Source: Hyaloscypha bicolor E (Eukaryota; Ascomycota; Leotiomycetes; Helotiales; Hyaloscyphaceae). Taken from it: 64,000 bases of DNA. The first letter of the stretch is position 1. The number at the start of each line of letters is the position of its first letter. Of the stretch, positions 35,882 to 47,159 are shown piece after piece. Location: contig NW_020194619.1 in assembly GCF_002865645.1 (NCBI RefSeq), positions 2,454,442 to 2,518,441 on the forward strand. The letters are read 5' to 3'. Both the position numbers and the translations under genes were made by a program. Below the pieces are notes generated by a model. The model was not told the DNA's origin and searched no databases. It saw nothing but the letters and a program-made list of their open reading frames with translations.

Positions 35882-36409
35882 GACTACCTTTCTTCTTTTT
35901 CTCCATCCGTTGTTAGGTAATTGGCTATAAATGAGTGGTGGCAGTGTGTATTCTTTGTTACATATCTATTACTTCTTAGCCCTCTCACTTATGTTTAAGA
36001 AAGTCCAAATATATAACTTTGTTTTTCTATGGTTCTCTCTTCTCATAAATATGAGCTTGCGTATTTAGAACTTATAATAGTCACGTGAATGAGATGTTTG
36101 GCAAGTATCTGACATACCTGAAAGACCCTGGGACTAACTTCAGGTAGCAAATTATCAAATTTCTTAGGAAGTAAACGTTGAGATTAATACAATCTCCCTC
36201 TTGAAATACTAGTAAGCTATTATAGTATAAGTTGATTATATAATTAGACTCTGGAAAGAGGTTCTCTATAGTGAGCCTAGTAAAGCCTCTCCGGGTAAAA
36301 CTATGAGAATTGTCTCATTCCCATGACGAATACTAATTTCTCACGCATTATAGCACTTTCCTTATAAGGTATATAGAGGATTAAACAGACGAAGTCAACC
36401 CGGAATTCA
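35882..36409. other. Intergenic, no gene seen
   Basis: AT-leaning sequence between the FluG-type remnant and repeat B; nothing recognised. Confidence 0.4.
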
Positions 36410-36752
36410 TATTGGAAAGGGAATGATATAGAGGTGCAAAACCGATAATATTAATAATTCATAAGGCCTAGATAACTAAGTATAAGCAGAGTGAAGTGTA
36501 AAAAGAGAGAGAAAGGAGTTCAAAGCATTGTCCTTATCCCTATTAGCCTTTAACGATATGGGTGGTTTCAAGCACGCTTTCTCTGATATATTATAATCAG
36601 CTAATAAAGCAGATGACTATATATTAGCGAGCGTTTAATAAGCTCCGCAAGTGACGCATTACGAATGAGAGTGGAGAAGACTTAAATTAGTTGTTGAACC
36701 TGGTGCTGGAAGGAATGGTAGGCTAGCCAAGCTAGTGTACCACCAACTCAAC
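36410..36752. repeat. Dispersed repeat family B, copy 2
   Basis: About 343 bp, homologous to 24088-24424 in the same orientation. It ends 26 bp beyond the stop of the 839-residue gene, so it may supply that gene's 3' end. Confidence 0.75.
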
Positions 36753-36777
36753 AATTCATCTAAAGACGGAAACAGTC

Positions 36778-39297
36778 TCATAATTCCAAAACAAAAAGTT
36801 CTCTGTGCCAGCCAAACCACTTACTCATTCTCTTCCCCATAGAATGCAATATGATAGAATCTATCTTTGGAATAGGATGCGGTTTGTGAAAAATAATTTT
36901 GCCACCAGTAGCTCCTCCCTCCGCCAAATCCCTACTCTCGAACAGTACGGCGGAACCCCCGCCGTTTCTGGCCAAAAAGCCCATGTCTGACATTGCATGT
37001 ACAAACGTACTCCATTCTATACTTTTGGCAGATTCCTCGGCAGTGGCAGGAAACATCAGGCTTAGCATATCATAAGCGCGCTTTTTCACCTGTAGTTTGG
37101 GAGTCCTGTCTTGGCTAGAGTTGACTGTTATGCCAGCCACCGCACGGTCAATCTCTTCCACCCCTCTAACTTGCTCAGCGGGTCGTGTCTTGCCTTTAGC
37201 TTTTGGCAAGGGCGCGGCATGTTGTGTCGTGGTGTCAGAACCCCACTCCTTCTGTGCAGGGACTGCGGCCGGCACACGGGTGCTTTCGATGCTGGCTAAA
37301 ATTCTTTGCTGCTCAGCTTGAACTGAATCAAGATATTCCTGGGTGAGATTGCTTGAGATGACCTCCATACTTGCATGGACTTCCTCTGCACTGAAACCCG
37401 ATGCCTCCAGCACTTTCTTAGGGTTCTTTCTCAGACCACTCCAGAAAGCTTCAAGCGCCTTGCGGATAAATTGAGAGCGGCTAATCCAGAGTGAATTCTT
37501 CTGTCCACTTGGCGAAGGAGCCTCATAGAAATTTTCAAGAAGTGCTGTCCCTAGACGGATGCAATCATCCTGTGTGAGATACCCGGGTATCTTCCGCCCT
37601 TTCCAAGCCACTCGATTCTCTGATCGCTCCACCTCATCAATCTCTCTGGCTATATTTTGGGGTCTGTGTAAGCGGACAGACACCAGCATCTCATGGCAAG
37701 CTTCTAAATCAGACAGTTTCTGATACAAAATCTCGTCCACACGGGCCTTTTCTTTGGGGTTGCTTGCAGCAAGATGATTTTCAAGCAAGGCGAATAACAT
37801 CGCATGGTCGTAGTTTGTTTGCTTATCCGGTTCTCCCTGCATCTGAATTAAGCACCACTCCAAACGGTCTTTATCGAAACAATCTTTCTGCTCCACAGGT
37901 ACCCCTCTTTTGCGGTCAACCTTGAACGCCGTCGGCCCATTGGCAGGTTGCCATTGGAAATTCCAGTTTTGGGAAAATCCAGGTCGTTGGGGCGTTACTT
38001 TCCCAATGTGCCTAGCTCGGTCAATAACTTCATTTACCAGAAGGAGCTCAAGTGCGCCCAATGCTCTGTCGTACACAGAAGGGAGGCATTCGCCTGGGTG
38101 AATACTGTCTCGGAAACGATCATGGATGCTCTTTACGTATTCGCACTCGGTTTTAATCCAGTCCCACCGCCAATAAGATAAAATGTCGCGAAAGATCTCC
38201 GTAGTTACTATTGCGCCTGCCGCATCTTTTTTAATCGCCTTATGAAATTCTCCCTGACGGTGGGCCTTGATATTTCGCCGCATATAAGCTGGCTCGGTTT
38301 GTAAAAAACATAAATGGTCTCCCACAGCTTCTAATCTGATCTGAACTATAGAGATCAAATTATCGATAGAGAAAACCGGCGGCGCAGAGAATGCTTGATT
38401 CGTATACGGTGACCATAACTCCACCTCATTAGTGTGGCTGAAGCCAAGTTTGGTCATCAGTTTCCACTTTTCTGAGGTAGTTGGCTGGTTCAAGTTAACC
38501 CCTTCAAGTATCTCGTCCACGATTTTGCGAAGGACGACCATAAGGTATGCCTGCCCTTCGAGAATAAGACGTGCCTTAGGGAAGCCGACTATGTCTGCCC
38601 TGTGAGCTGAACTAGCTTGCCAGTCTACCAGCTCTCCGTATCTTGGACCATACATGATGACGCACTTCCCTGAGTATTCGACATCAAAGTGTCCGCAGGC
38701 CCAACTGAGGATCAACTGTCTGCCATCGAACGTTGCCCAGTCCTGTGGGGGATACGCCGTCCGATTATGCAACAAGGCAAAAAAAACCGCGGGATTCATC
38801 TTGAGCACCTCCAAACTTAACCAAGGTAGTAAGAGCTGACACCGACGAGCCCAATTCCTACCCTCTAATCCACCACGTTTGCTCTCAGGCATATAGGAAT
38901 AGCGGGGAATAAGCCATCGGTGCTCGTAAAGTTCTGGGATAGCTCCTGCTAGCAGTGCCTGACGTTTCGCCCTACTTTTCTTCTTCCACCGATTCACGAT
39001 GGTATCTGCATGTGACGCCAGTCGTTGCAGCAAATACTGCCTCTCTTGCTCCGCATCCTTGATGTGCCTGGCGGCGATAATCTCAGCATCACGGTCGGAA
39101 ACTCTACCGCGATACCAAAAGCAGGGCCGGTATTGCTCCTCAGAAGCGTAGAAGCTATGTTGGCAGTCCGTGCATTCGCATGGTGGTGTACATATGGATG
39201 CTTCAACCTCCGACATTTCGGTAACGTATGCCGGGCCACTGAGGCCCTGGCCAATGTAAGAGGAAGGGTCTATTTTCTGGAGGACCGGCATGGCCAT
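36778..39297 (-). CDS. 839-aa protein with Cys-rich N-terminus and HicA-like C-terminus
   Basis: Single-exon, fully intact frame; function unknown. Near the N-terminus is a Cys cluster C36-x3-C40-x-C42-x2-C45 and C59, a possible metal site. Residues about 90-690 are mostly helical, without TM segments or known catalytic motifs. A low-complexity linker (about 690-740, rich in Ala, Pro, Lys) follows. The last 100 residues contain WSTFVHAMSDMGFLARNGGG, then IIFHKPHPIPKID and GKRMSKWFGW. That layout (GF..R.GGSA..F..., H.PHP) resembles HicA-type small RNA-binding folds found at the C-termini of several fungal proteins; this is my inference. The start at 39297 has a second Met two codons on. It has no CAA/CAG-to-stop damage although AT-rich blocks flank it. 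Confidence 0.8.
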   Translation of the reverse strand: MAMPVLQKIDPSSYIGQGLSGPAYVTEMSEVEASICTPPCECTDCQHSFYASEEQYRPCFWYRGRVSDRDAEIIAARHIKDAEQERQYLLQRLASHADTIVNRWKKKSRAKRQALLAGAIPELYEHRWLIPRYSYMPESKRGGLEGRNWARRCQLLLPWLSLEVLKMNPAVFFALLHNRTAYPPQDWATFDGRQLILSWACGHFDVEYSGKCVIMYGPRYGELVDWQASSAHRADIVGFPKARLILEGQAYLMVVLRKIVDEILEGVNLNQPTTSEKWKLMTKLGFSHTNEVELWSPYTNQAFSAPPVFSIDNLISIVQIRLEAVGDHLCFLQTEPAYMRRNIKAHRQGEFHKAIKKDAAGAIVTTEIFRDILSYWRWDWIKTECEYVKSIHDRFRDSIHPGECLPSVYDRALGALELLLVNEVIDRARHIGKVTPQRPGFSQNWNFQWQPANGPTAFKVDRKRGVPVEQKDCFDKDRLEWCLIQMQGEPDKQTNYDHAMLFALLENHLAASNPKEKARVDEILYQKLSDLEACHEMLVSVRLHRPQNIAREIDEVERSENRVAWKGRKIPGYLTQDDCIRLGTALLENFYEAPSPSGQKNSLWISRSQFIRKALEAFWSGLRKNPKKVLEASGFSAEEVHASMEVISSNLTQEYLDSVQAEQQRILASIESTRVPAAVPAQKEWGSDTTTQHAAPLPKAKGKTRPAEQVRGVEEIDRAVAGITVNSSQDRTPKLQVKKRAYDMLSLMFPATAEESAKSIEWSTFVHAMSDMGFLARNGGGSAVLFESRDLAEGGATGGKIIFHKPHPIPKIDSIILHSMGKRMSKWFGWHRELFVLEL

Positions 39298-39540
39298 TGA
39301 TGAGCAGCACCCCTAAAAATACAAAGTTTCGTATAATTCTGCAAGAGTACTGTAGCGTGTGAATTTGTTTCTTGCAAACAGTCGTTGACTTGGGCAGCAT
39401 AGCGGCCTAAAACGCCAAATTCACTAAACCTAATTCAGTTTAGTTCGCTAGCATACATGAGTCACGTGATGTAAGCATTCACGGGCCAACCACTCGGACT
39501 AGCCAATACAGCATATATGGCAGGCCATATATAAACTACC
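39298..39540 (-). promoter_or_regulatory. Upstream region of the 839-aa gene
   Basis: 243 bp of GC-balanced sequence before the AT-rich block; it contains GTCACGTGA at about 39462. No specific regulator is inferred. Confidence 0.3.
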
Positions 39541-39559
39541 TTTAACCTCTTAAAAGAGA

Positions 39560-40190
39560 TCTATTTATTAAATTAAATTAATTTTAATACTAGTAGTCTT
39601 TAAATAATAAATAGCTCCCTAGAATTTACTAATTTATTTATTATTTAAAACTAAAACTTCTAGTAATTAATAATATTAAATTATTAGTAATATATAATAT
39701 TATTATATAATATATAATATATAATATTATTATATAATATATAATATTATTATATAATATATAATATTATTATATTTTATAAATAGGAATTATAGTATTA
39801 TAGTATTAAGCTTAATTAATAGTAATATATAATATATTTTATTATTTAAAATTATATAATATAATTATATAATTTATAAGAAATTAGTTATACTAATATT
39901 AGAGCCTTTTTAAAAACTCGAAAAACTAATATAAAAATAGTATTTATTTCTAATTATATAACAATTTTCTAATTTGATTTAATATTAAACTTTTTAAATA
40001 CTTTATATATATTTTCTTATTAATATTTCTATTTAATATACTTATTTCTCTTTAAATATATATATTTTTTTATATAACTAAATTAAAAATTAAATAGTAA
40101 ATATTATATTAAATATAGTTATATTATAATATAATTAGATTATAGAAGAAGAGAGATATAATATAGATAGTTAATACTAAATATAGTAAG
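39560..40190 (-). mobile_element. Copia 3' end relic (LTR plus adjoining interior)
   Basis: Around 39885-40010 the sequence matches the reverse complement of the copia 3' interior/LTR junction (14440-14530) and also matches 41945-42060. The LTR lies to the left. It is heavily RIP-mutated. A 20-bp AT tandem array lies at about 39695-39775. Confidence 0.6.
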
Positions 40191-41345
40191 TATAGTCACG
40201 TGAGCCAAGTATATATAACTAGCCTATAGTTACTATATAATATATGCCTGCCTAAAAGAGATACCTGCTAGTATTCTCAATAACTAATTTGTCCAAAAAT
40301 ATAGTCTTAGCTAGTATTTCTAAAGTTTACTAAGCTAGCTAGTCTAAGGCTAATAATTAAGCTCCCAGGAGCTTAAGGCCTGTCCAAGTACTATAATATA
40401 TATAAAATCGAAGTACTAGGAATATAAGAGAAGAGGGGAGGGGTCGTCTATATACTATTGAAATTAGGGGCCTGAGGCCCCTAATAGGCTTAGTAAGCCC
40501 TGGAACGGAGCCTTAGGGCTATATACCAATAGGCTTAAGCCATAGGCTTATTACTAAGTAGATTATGCCCTATAAGACTAAATCGGTTTAGCTGAGGTTA
40601 AATGGTTCAGTATAAGGCTCTCTGGTTTAGGGGTTTAGTGCATGTGACTTAGGGGGTTCAGGGCTATATATACAGGCTACTTACTACTATAGAACAGCAG
40701 TCAATTCAGTACGTTTTACTTGGTTTACATTGCAAGCACGTGATCCTTAGCTTTATTAAGCTAGTTCAACATATACGAAGGCGGCAGGAGGGCAGTCGAG
40801 GCTATACAGAGTATATAGGGACGTCAGGTTGAGGAGAGGGCTTGTTAATAGGAGAGCAGTCGACGCCGCCAGAGCTCGATTTATCGGCAGGAGGTTCGAT
40901 CGCAGAAGAGCAAGGCGATAGAAGCTCTTTGGGAGGCGATAAAGGCTCTGCAGGGGCCAGAGAAGGGGTCAATGGCGTCACTAATTAACGGCCATTGCGG
41001 AGGTAATCGTCAAGGGCTTCGCAAACAGTATCCACGATTAATTAACGAAGACATTTGTCCAGGACTAGTCCAGGACTGGTCCAGGACAAGAAGGGGCTAT
41101 TGCAATATCTGTATAAGCCATATTCCAATTTAACAATCGTTTATATGGTACGGAAGTATCGGGAGGGCAGTATCGGTCGCTATAACGGGCGAGGACTCTG
41201 ATTCAGACAATAGTAATTATTATACGGATAGTAATAATTGAGAATTTATTTATTAATTAAAAGGACACTTAATTAAGAGCTCAGATCAAAAGGTATTACA
41301 ACTACTTATTATATTAAATCCGGTTATATTCTAATATAATTATAT
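40191..41345. mobile_element. Less-mutated inserted block, probable retroelement fragment
   Basis: About 1.1 kb of intermediate GC content between AT-rich copia relics. It is framed by roughly 40-bp imperfect direct repeats (40204-40243 and 41346-41385, core TATATATAACTAG). The first 550 bp look promoter/LTR-like (TATATA, CACGTG). The next 400 bp have a partly open Arg/Gly-rich frame with stops (RRAVDAARARFIGRRF). A triple TCCAGGACTxG repeat lies at 41057-41090. Family not identified. Confidence 0.4.
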
Positions 41346-41639
41346 AAGCTAAATATATATAACTAGCTTATAGTTATTATATAATAGTAAATTAATTACT
41401 ATTACTTTTAATAGCTAGCTTATTAGAATTTCGAATTATATTAATAATTATATATATTAATAGCTTAAGATAATATAATTCCTAATTAATTATAAGAATA
41501 TAATAATTACTTTTTTATTTTTATTTCTATTTTTTTTTTAAAAAAAACAACGAATTTGTATTATTTATTAAATAATTTAATATTAGTTTACTAGTAATAT
41601 ATAATATTATTATATAATATATTGAGATTAGTAAAGTAA

Positions 41640-44020
41640 TTAATATTTAAAAATAAAAATAAAAATATATTATAATATATTTAATAATAGAAAGCTAAAA
41701 GCTCGAATATATTTAGTAAACTAAATAAATATAAGTTACGTGAGACTAATATTATAATATTAATATATAGTTTTTAAATCTATTAAGCCTAATAGAAACT
41801 AATTACTAGTTAAAATATTTATAAAATATAAGATTATATAACTATATCTTATATTTTATATCTTGTTATTTATATCTTATTATTTATATTTTATATTTCA
41901 AGTCTCGTAACTATATATATAATTTCTAAAGAAATAATTATACTAATATTAGAACTTTTTTAAAAATATAAAAAATAGTATTTCTTTCTAATTATATACT
42001 AATTTTCTCAAATACTTTATATATTTATATATATTTTTCTATTTATATTCTTATTTTATATATTTAATTTATTTCTTTATATCTAATTATATTATATTTA
42101 TATTAATTAGATATTTAAAAGTATTTAATAGTTTCGATTTTATAATAAAATTAATAAAATTAATAAAATAAAATTCTTTTTTAATTTATCTAATTTTTAT
42201 AATCTCTTATTATTTATATATTTAATAAAAATATATTATATTAATTATTAGATATTTCTTTTAAATAATATTTAATTTAATTCAATATTTATATAATAAT
42301 TTTGAATTTATATAGATAATTAATAATAGTTCTATTTTTAGTATTTTATTAATTATAGAATTAATTAAAGTATTTCTTAAAGCTATAAGTTATATTATAG
42401 AATTCTAAAACTAGAATACTTCTAATAACTCTTTTATATATAATAAAAAACTAGTAAATATTAGAAAAGTTTTAATTAAATTTATTATAAATATAATTTA
42501 TAAAAAGAAAAATAATTGAAAAGTAAAATAATAAATAAAACTAATATTACAAAAATAAAGAAATTTAATATATTTTAAATATTTATTAAAGAAATTTAAA
42601 AGTAAAAGGCTAAATAAAACTAATATAATAAAATTTAAGGAAATTAGTATTTTTTAAATATTTACTAAAGAGGTTTAGAAATAAAAAGCTAAATAAAACT
42701 AAGGAAATAAATTCGAGAACAATTTTTTTTTTAAAATATTTGTTTTATAAAATAAAGTCGGAATATTATTTTTTAATTTAGTAATTTTACTTAGCCTAAT
42801 ATTAATCTTATAGTTTTTAAAGTATTATTAATAATTTCTTTAGATTATATAAAAATAAAGTTATTACTAATAAATATATTCTAATATCTTTAATTTAAAT
42901 TAGTAAATAATTATAAAACTATAATTATTATAATAAAAATAACTTTACTAATTAGAAAAGTTTAAGCTTTAAGCTAAATTTTTCTTAAAATATAATATTA
43001 TTATTATTATAAATCCTATAATTACTAATTAGCTTAAATGTTTTATATTTTTTATATATTTTACTTTATTTAAATATTTTAATATAATTTGCCTAATATA
43101 ATTATATTAAATTACTTATTTTTAATAATAAATAATAAATCGAAAATATACTAAAATATTTTATTAAAAGATTATATAAGATATAAAGCTTGTAATATTA
43201 CTAAATCTCTATTATTCTTTAATTATATTTAATAATAAATTACTTAAATTACTTATAATTAAATTATTTTAATATAATATTACTTAAGTATACTTTTATT
43301 ATACTTTTATCTAAAAGAAAATATTAAATTTCAAAACTCTTTCTTAAAGAAATTACTAATTCTCGAAGTTCTTTATAAGTTATATTATTACTTTTCTTTT
43401 ATTAAGTTCTTTCGTAATTCTTTATTCTTGCTCCTTAATTTAGAATTTGAGTTTCTTTTAATAAAAACAATTATAAGAAATATAAAGGCAAGAAATATAA
43501 ATAAAATAAAAAAAGCAAAAGAAAAAAAAAGAAAAAGAAAAAGAAAGAGCAAGTTTATTATAAATATAGCTATAATAAGAGTAGAATTAAGTAAGACTAT
43601 ATTAAAAGAAAAAAATATTACATATAATATATTAAATAAATGAAATAAAGTAAAATAATAATTATTACTTATATTTTTCTTATATTTTACTTATATTTTA
43701 ATTAAAGTATTTATAAATACTTTAAATAATATATTTGTAATTAAATATATAACAAGCTAGCCTTATTAGATAAAGCTTCCGCTTGCTCTAGATCTAGTTT
43801 CATTTTACTATTTAGTTAATTAATAATAATATTTAATAAGTAAATTAAAGCTTAATAATAAAAAGAAAGAATAACTAGTTTATTATTATATATATTCGAT
43901 ATTTAGCTAGGATTTTATAAGTACTAGCTTAGCTTAAAGTATTTTAATTAATAAGTGCCTTAGTTATTTAATAATTATTAACTTAATAGTAATTTGCTAT
44001 AGTTATATAACGGATAATCA
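41640..44020 (-). mobile_element. Second RIP-degraded copia copy
   Basis: 41690-41959 matches the reverse complement of the copia LTR (ATATATAATTTCTAAAGAAA and TACTAATATTAGA). The interior lies to the right. The minus strand at about 42130-42470 reads as the same RNase H as at 13900-14260 (NIYxFFIIYKRVIRSILVLE) with stops. The remainder to 44020 has no open frame beyond a low-complexity Lys-rich stretch at 43428-43643, which is not a gene. Confidence 0.7.
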
Positions 44021-44291
44021 CTAGTATATATAAATATTCATGAATATATATTTTACTCTACTCAAATTATTTGAGCATTACGCTACTCATATTCTATTCA
44101 AAATATTTATGAATATTCATGAATATTTTAAATACCTTGAATACTTTTTTGACACACTGTAACCTTTCGTGTTTGTAGTTCTGGAAGCCGGGGTGGTTGC
44201 AAATCCAGCATGTCCAACTGATCTGCCCCTGGAAGATGTTGAATTAGACAGTAAATAGGTATAGCTAAGCGATAAATGAGAGGAGATTCTC

Positions 44292-44345
44292 TCACTCTCG
44301 AAGGCTGACACCATGCATCGCCTCCAGGGACTGGTTGGATAGGAG
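44292..44345 (-). pseudogene. C-terminal tail of a FluG-type C2H2 gene
   Basis: The minus strand reads LEAMHGVSLRE followed by a stop (44292-44294), preceded by about seven plausible codons. The same tail, HVQTVHGISLRK-stop, ends the remnant at 48784. Only this tail is left. Confidence 0.4.
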
Positions 44346-44523
44346 CTGGATTTGAGAGGCAAGAGCTTACATTTCGAGCACAACTCTACGGACACCAATA
44401 ACAGACCATTAAAGGCCCAATTTCGCGGACTCTGTTATTGTATTGCTATTTTCGCTGCTGTAAGAATCCCATAGCCATTAACAGCCGACTTGTTACATCA
44501 AAGGTGCTGTAGTCAAGCGTTGC

Positions 44524-46369
44524 TCAATACTTCCTATGAGAATTTTCTGGAACCGCTACCTGAGATCTTCTCTTCAAAGCCAGCTGTAAACGAGAGAATT
44601 TTCGTACAGGCTCGACTGCGGAACCAAAATCCGAGGCCGTAAAAGCTATCTCGGACATTGTGCGACCCAGTGCGGAGTCCAACACTCTGTGACCTGGCCT
44701 TCCCTGACTAGATGCGGATCCAATCATTGATACCCAATACAGCACACCTGATAGCTCTCCCCAATTGCCCCCAATATCTGTCTTTTCTAGTGCGCTGACC
44801 AAACTATGCGTGAGCGCCGAACTGCTTGAAAGGAGGGGCTGTGATGTCTCCATAGCCTTCAGCATGATCGCCACCGTCAGGCGACAGCATTCGAAGACCC
44901 AATTGCAGTCAGGGATGCCTTGGGGATCGTCTGCTGAAATGTGACGCTCTAGTTCATTCTTAATATGGAAGAGTGTGATGTTGAAGTCCACTTCTTTGAT
45001 TGTACCTTCATCTACGTCAATCACCAAGTCGATAAGAGCCTTGGCATTATACAGAATATCCACTGTATCCTCGCTGAATTGTTTGGATTGAAGAAGTTGG
45101 GCAAATGTCTCTTGAGGACAGTATAATGGTGACACATGTTTCGTATCCTTCACCGAGGCAGAATTAAACAACCGGTTATAATCAAGGTCAAATGTGGATG
45201 TGGGAGGCTGCGCCCGAATTGCTGCTAGAAGGAGATGCTGCCTTTTAAATAAGGGTTGAGTTAGAAGACTCTCTTTAGATAAGTTGAGAAAAATGGGGCC
45301 GTACACAAAAATATACTTTCGGATGGTGCGGCCAAATTGGTACACGCCAAGGCTTTCCATGCCACGTTGTTTAACCATTATCCCCAAGCCATCCAGATGA
45401 GTTTCGACTTCTTCAAAATGGCTGCCAAAGATCTGCCTCAAACATTAGCATTACTACTTAACAAAAATCTCTGCTGTTTAAAATCCATACCCAGGTGCCA
45501 GTGCAGAGATACGCAATCGAGGCGATCACGTTGGTACACGTTGCTGTGCTTGGATGAGACAGCTTGAGGTTTATTTGTGATATCGCAGCCATTTTCAAAC
45601 CCAAAGCTAACTCTGGATTACTCCATCCCCTCTCAGAACGGAGGTATGAGTACGTCATGTACAGTATGCTCGCCAACAGACCTGGTGTTCGAAAAGCTTC
45701 AGGGAGGACGGCCGACTTAATAGTACCCGGAGAGCAGAAGGCAATAGCTGAAGATGATGTGGGTTAGGGAGTAGTGAGCAGGTGTTAGAAGGTTAGACTA
45801 GATGACGAGTGAAGTAAAAGAAATGCCTGTGAAGAATCTGCAACATGACTGGAACGAAGTTGACTTGAGTAAAATGATATGTACGAACCGTGCGCTTTAA
45901 TGACATTAATCTCGTTGGAGAATTTTGAAGTCAGAGATGGATGAAGCTCAGTAATTGAGTTGAAAGGATCAAAGTCGGTTGCGGCAAGAGTAGCTTTCGG
46001 AGAGGAGAGTTGCTGTGCAATGTTCATTCGTTGCGATGGAGACATTCCCAGTGATTTCACCTTACCACAGAGATGGCTGGGCTCGGAAGCAGGTGTGAAG
46101 TGGGTTGGAGGTATATCGCATTTTCCTATTTGTGAGTACTGTTCGGAAGAAGCTGAAGAAAGCTGGGTTAGAGGCGAGCAATGACGTAGGCCGATATCAT
46201 TCTTCACGACAGATTGCTGGCCACTTCGCACAATTTCTAGTTGTTTCTGTTGGCGCTGCTTTTTCCGAACCCCTTTCATGGCGTGAGATCGAATGGCAGT
46301 ATGTGACGATTTTTCTACCTTGCGGCCGAACTGTTGGACAAAACGGTATTCCGGAGGCGGCCCGTCCAT
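44524..46369 (-). CDS. Fungal-specific transcription factor domain protein, 548 aa
   Basis: Exons: 45889-46369, 45491-45747, 44524-45432; introns of 141 and 58 bp with consistent phases (phase 1, then 0). The N-terminus has FVQQFG and, further on, IRSHAMKGVRKKQRQQKQ, a basic stretch typical of fungal-specific (Fungal_trans_2-like) proteins that lack or have lost the Zn2Cys6 finger; no Cys6 cluster is visible. The rest contains FDPFN, YMTYSYLRSERGW and a helical region with HLDGLGIMVKQRGMESLG, the usual 'L..M...RGG...LG' of these factors. It is likely nuclear and regulatory; targets unknown. It is divergent from the PEBP-like gene over a shared 790-bp region. The acceptor of intron 2 was chosen as GGCAG to keep the frame. 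Confidence 0.8.
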
Positions 46370-47159
46370 AATCTCACTTCGATATTCTGTTCTAGGTAGC
46401 TATAATTTGTTAGTGGCCTTTACATTTATCACTGGTAAGGGGTTCCGCTGTTGACAGAGCCTGCACGTCGCTCAATCTTGTGGCTGCAGACTCCGAAACG
46501 AGTCGGGACAGGTGATTGCAAAGCTTACCACAGTCCAGCAGCTCCGTGTGGAACCTCAGTCAGTTGAGCATCTCACGAAAAGGGCATGTGCTTCTTCCTG
46601 TAGTGGTATGGAACGAATTGTTCGGAACGGGGCTTAGTTAGGCAACATTCCCCACGTAATATTCACCAGCTGCTTTGCTGACAGGTATCGGACCCGAAGT
46701 CAGCATGGTGTCGCTAATTCTGGAGTGGGCTGAACGGCAGCTGCCCAGGAAATTGGTTGGATTGGCGAGGTCTCATGTCTGATTATTAATTTTCGATTAG
46801 CTGTAGAGCACATACCAAACACAGATTAGTGTGGCCATCCTCACTGGCTTCGCAACGTTTGAGGCTAAGACTTAATCCTGGCGCGTTGTTCCCGCCGTAC
46901 GAGAGAATAATTCATTCGACAAAGCTGCTCTTCCGATTTCCAAGTCACATCCCGTTTCTCTAGTCTGCGAGGATATTATGATTGATTTGTAAGATCATTT
47001 CCCGTGCTATATATACATTGATACTCCTTTCATTGTTTTTAGGTTTACAACAATCCACCATCGCCTTCGATTATCAAAACTCGAATTTGTATCCTTCGAT
47101 CATATATTCTCTATTGATTTCCATATCTTCACCTAGAAGACTTCCCTGCAATTTTAAGG
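46370..47159. promoter_or_regulatory. Shared upstream region of the TF and PEBP-like genes
   Basis: 790 bp between two divergent start codons with no convincing ORF (an apparent 130-codon frame at 46982 only overlaps the gene start). Could act as a two-way promoter. Confidence 0.5.

Noticed and set aside
40910..40930. TTCGATC-type words as a possible tRNA T-arm
   Set aside because: No cloverleaf, no matching acceptor or anticodon arm around it; no tRNA found anywhere in the window.
43428..43643. 71-codon Lys/Arg/Ile-rich open frame
   Set aside because: Low-complexity AT-rich sequence inside the minus-strand copia relic; no start context, no motif.
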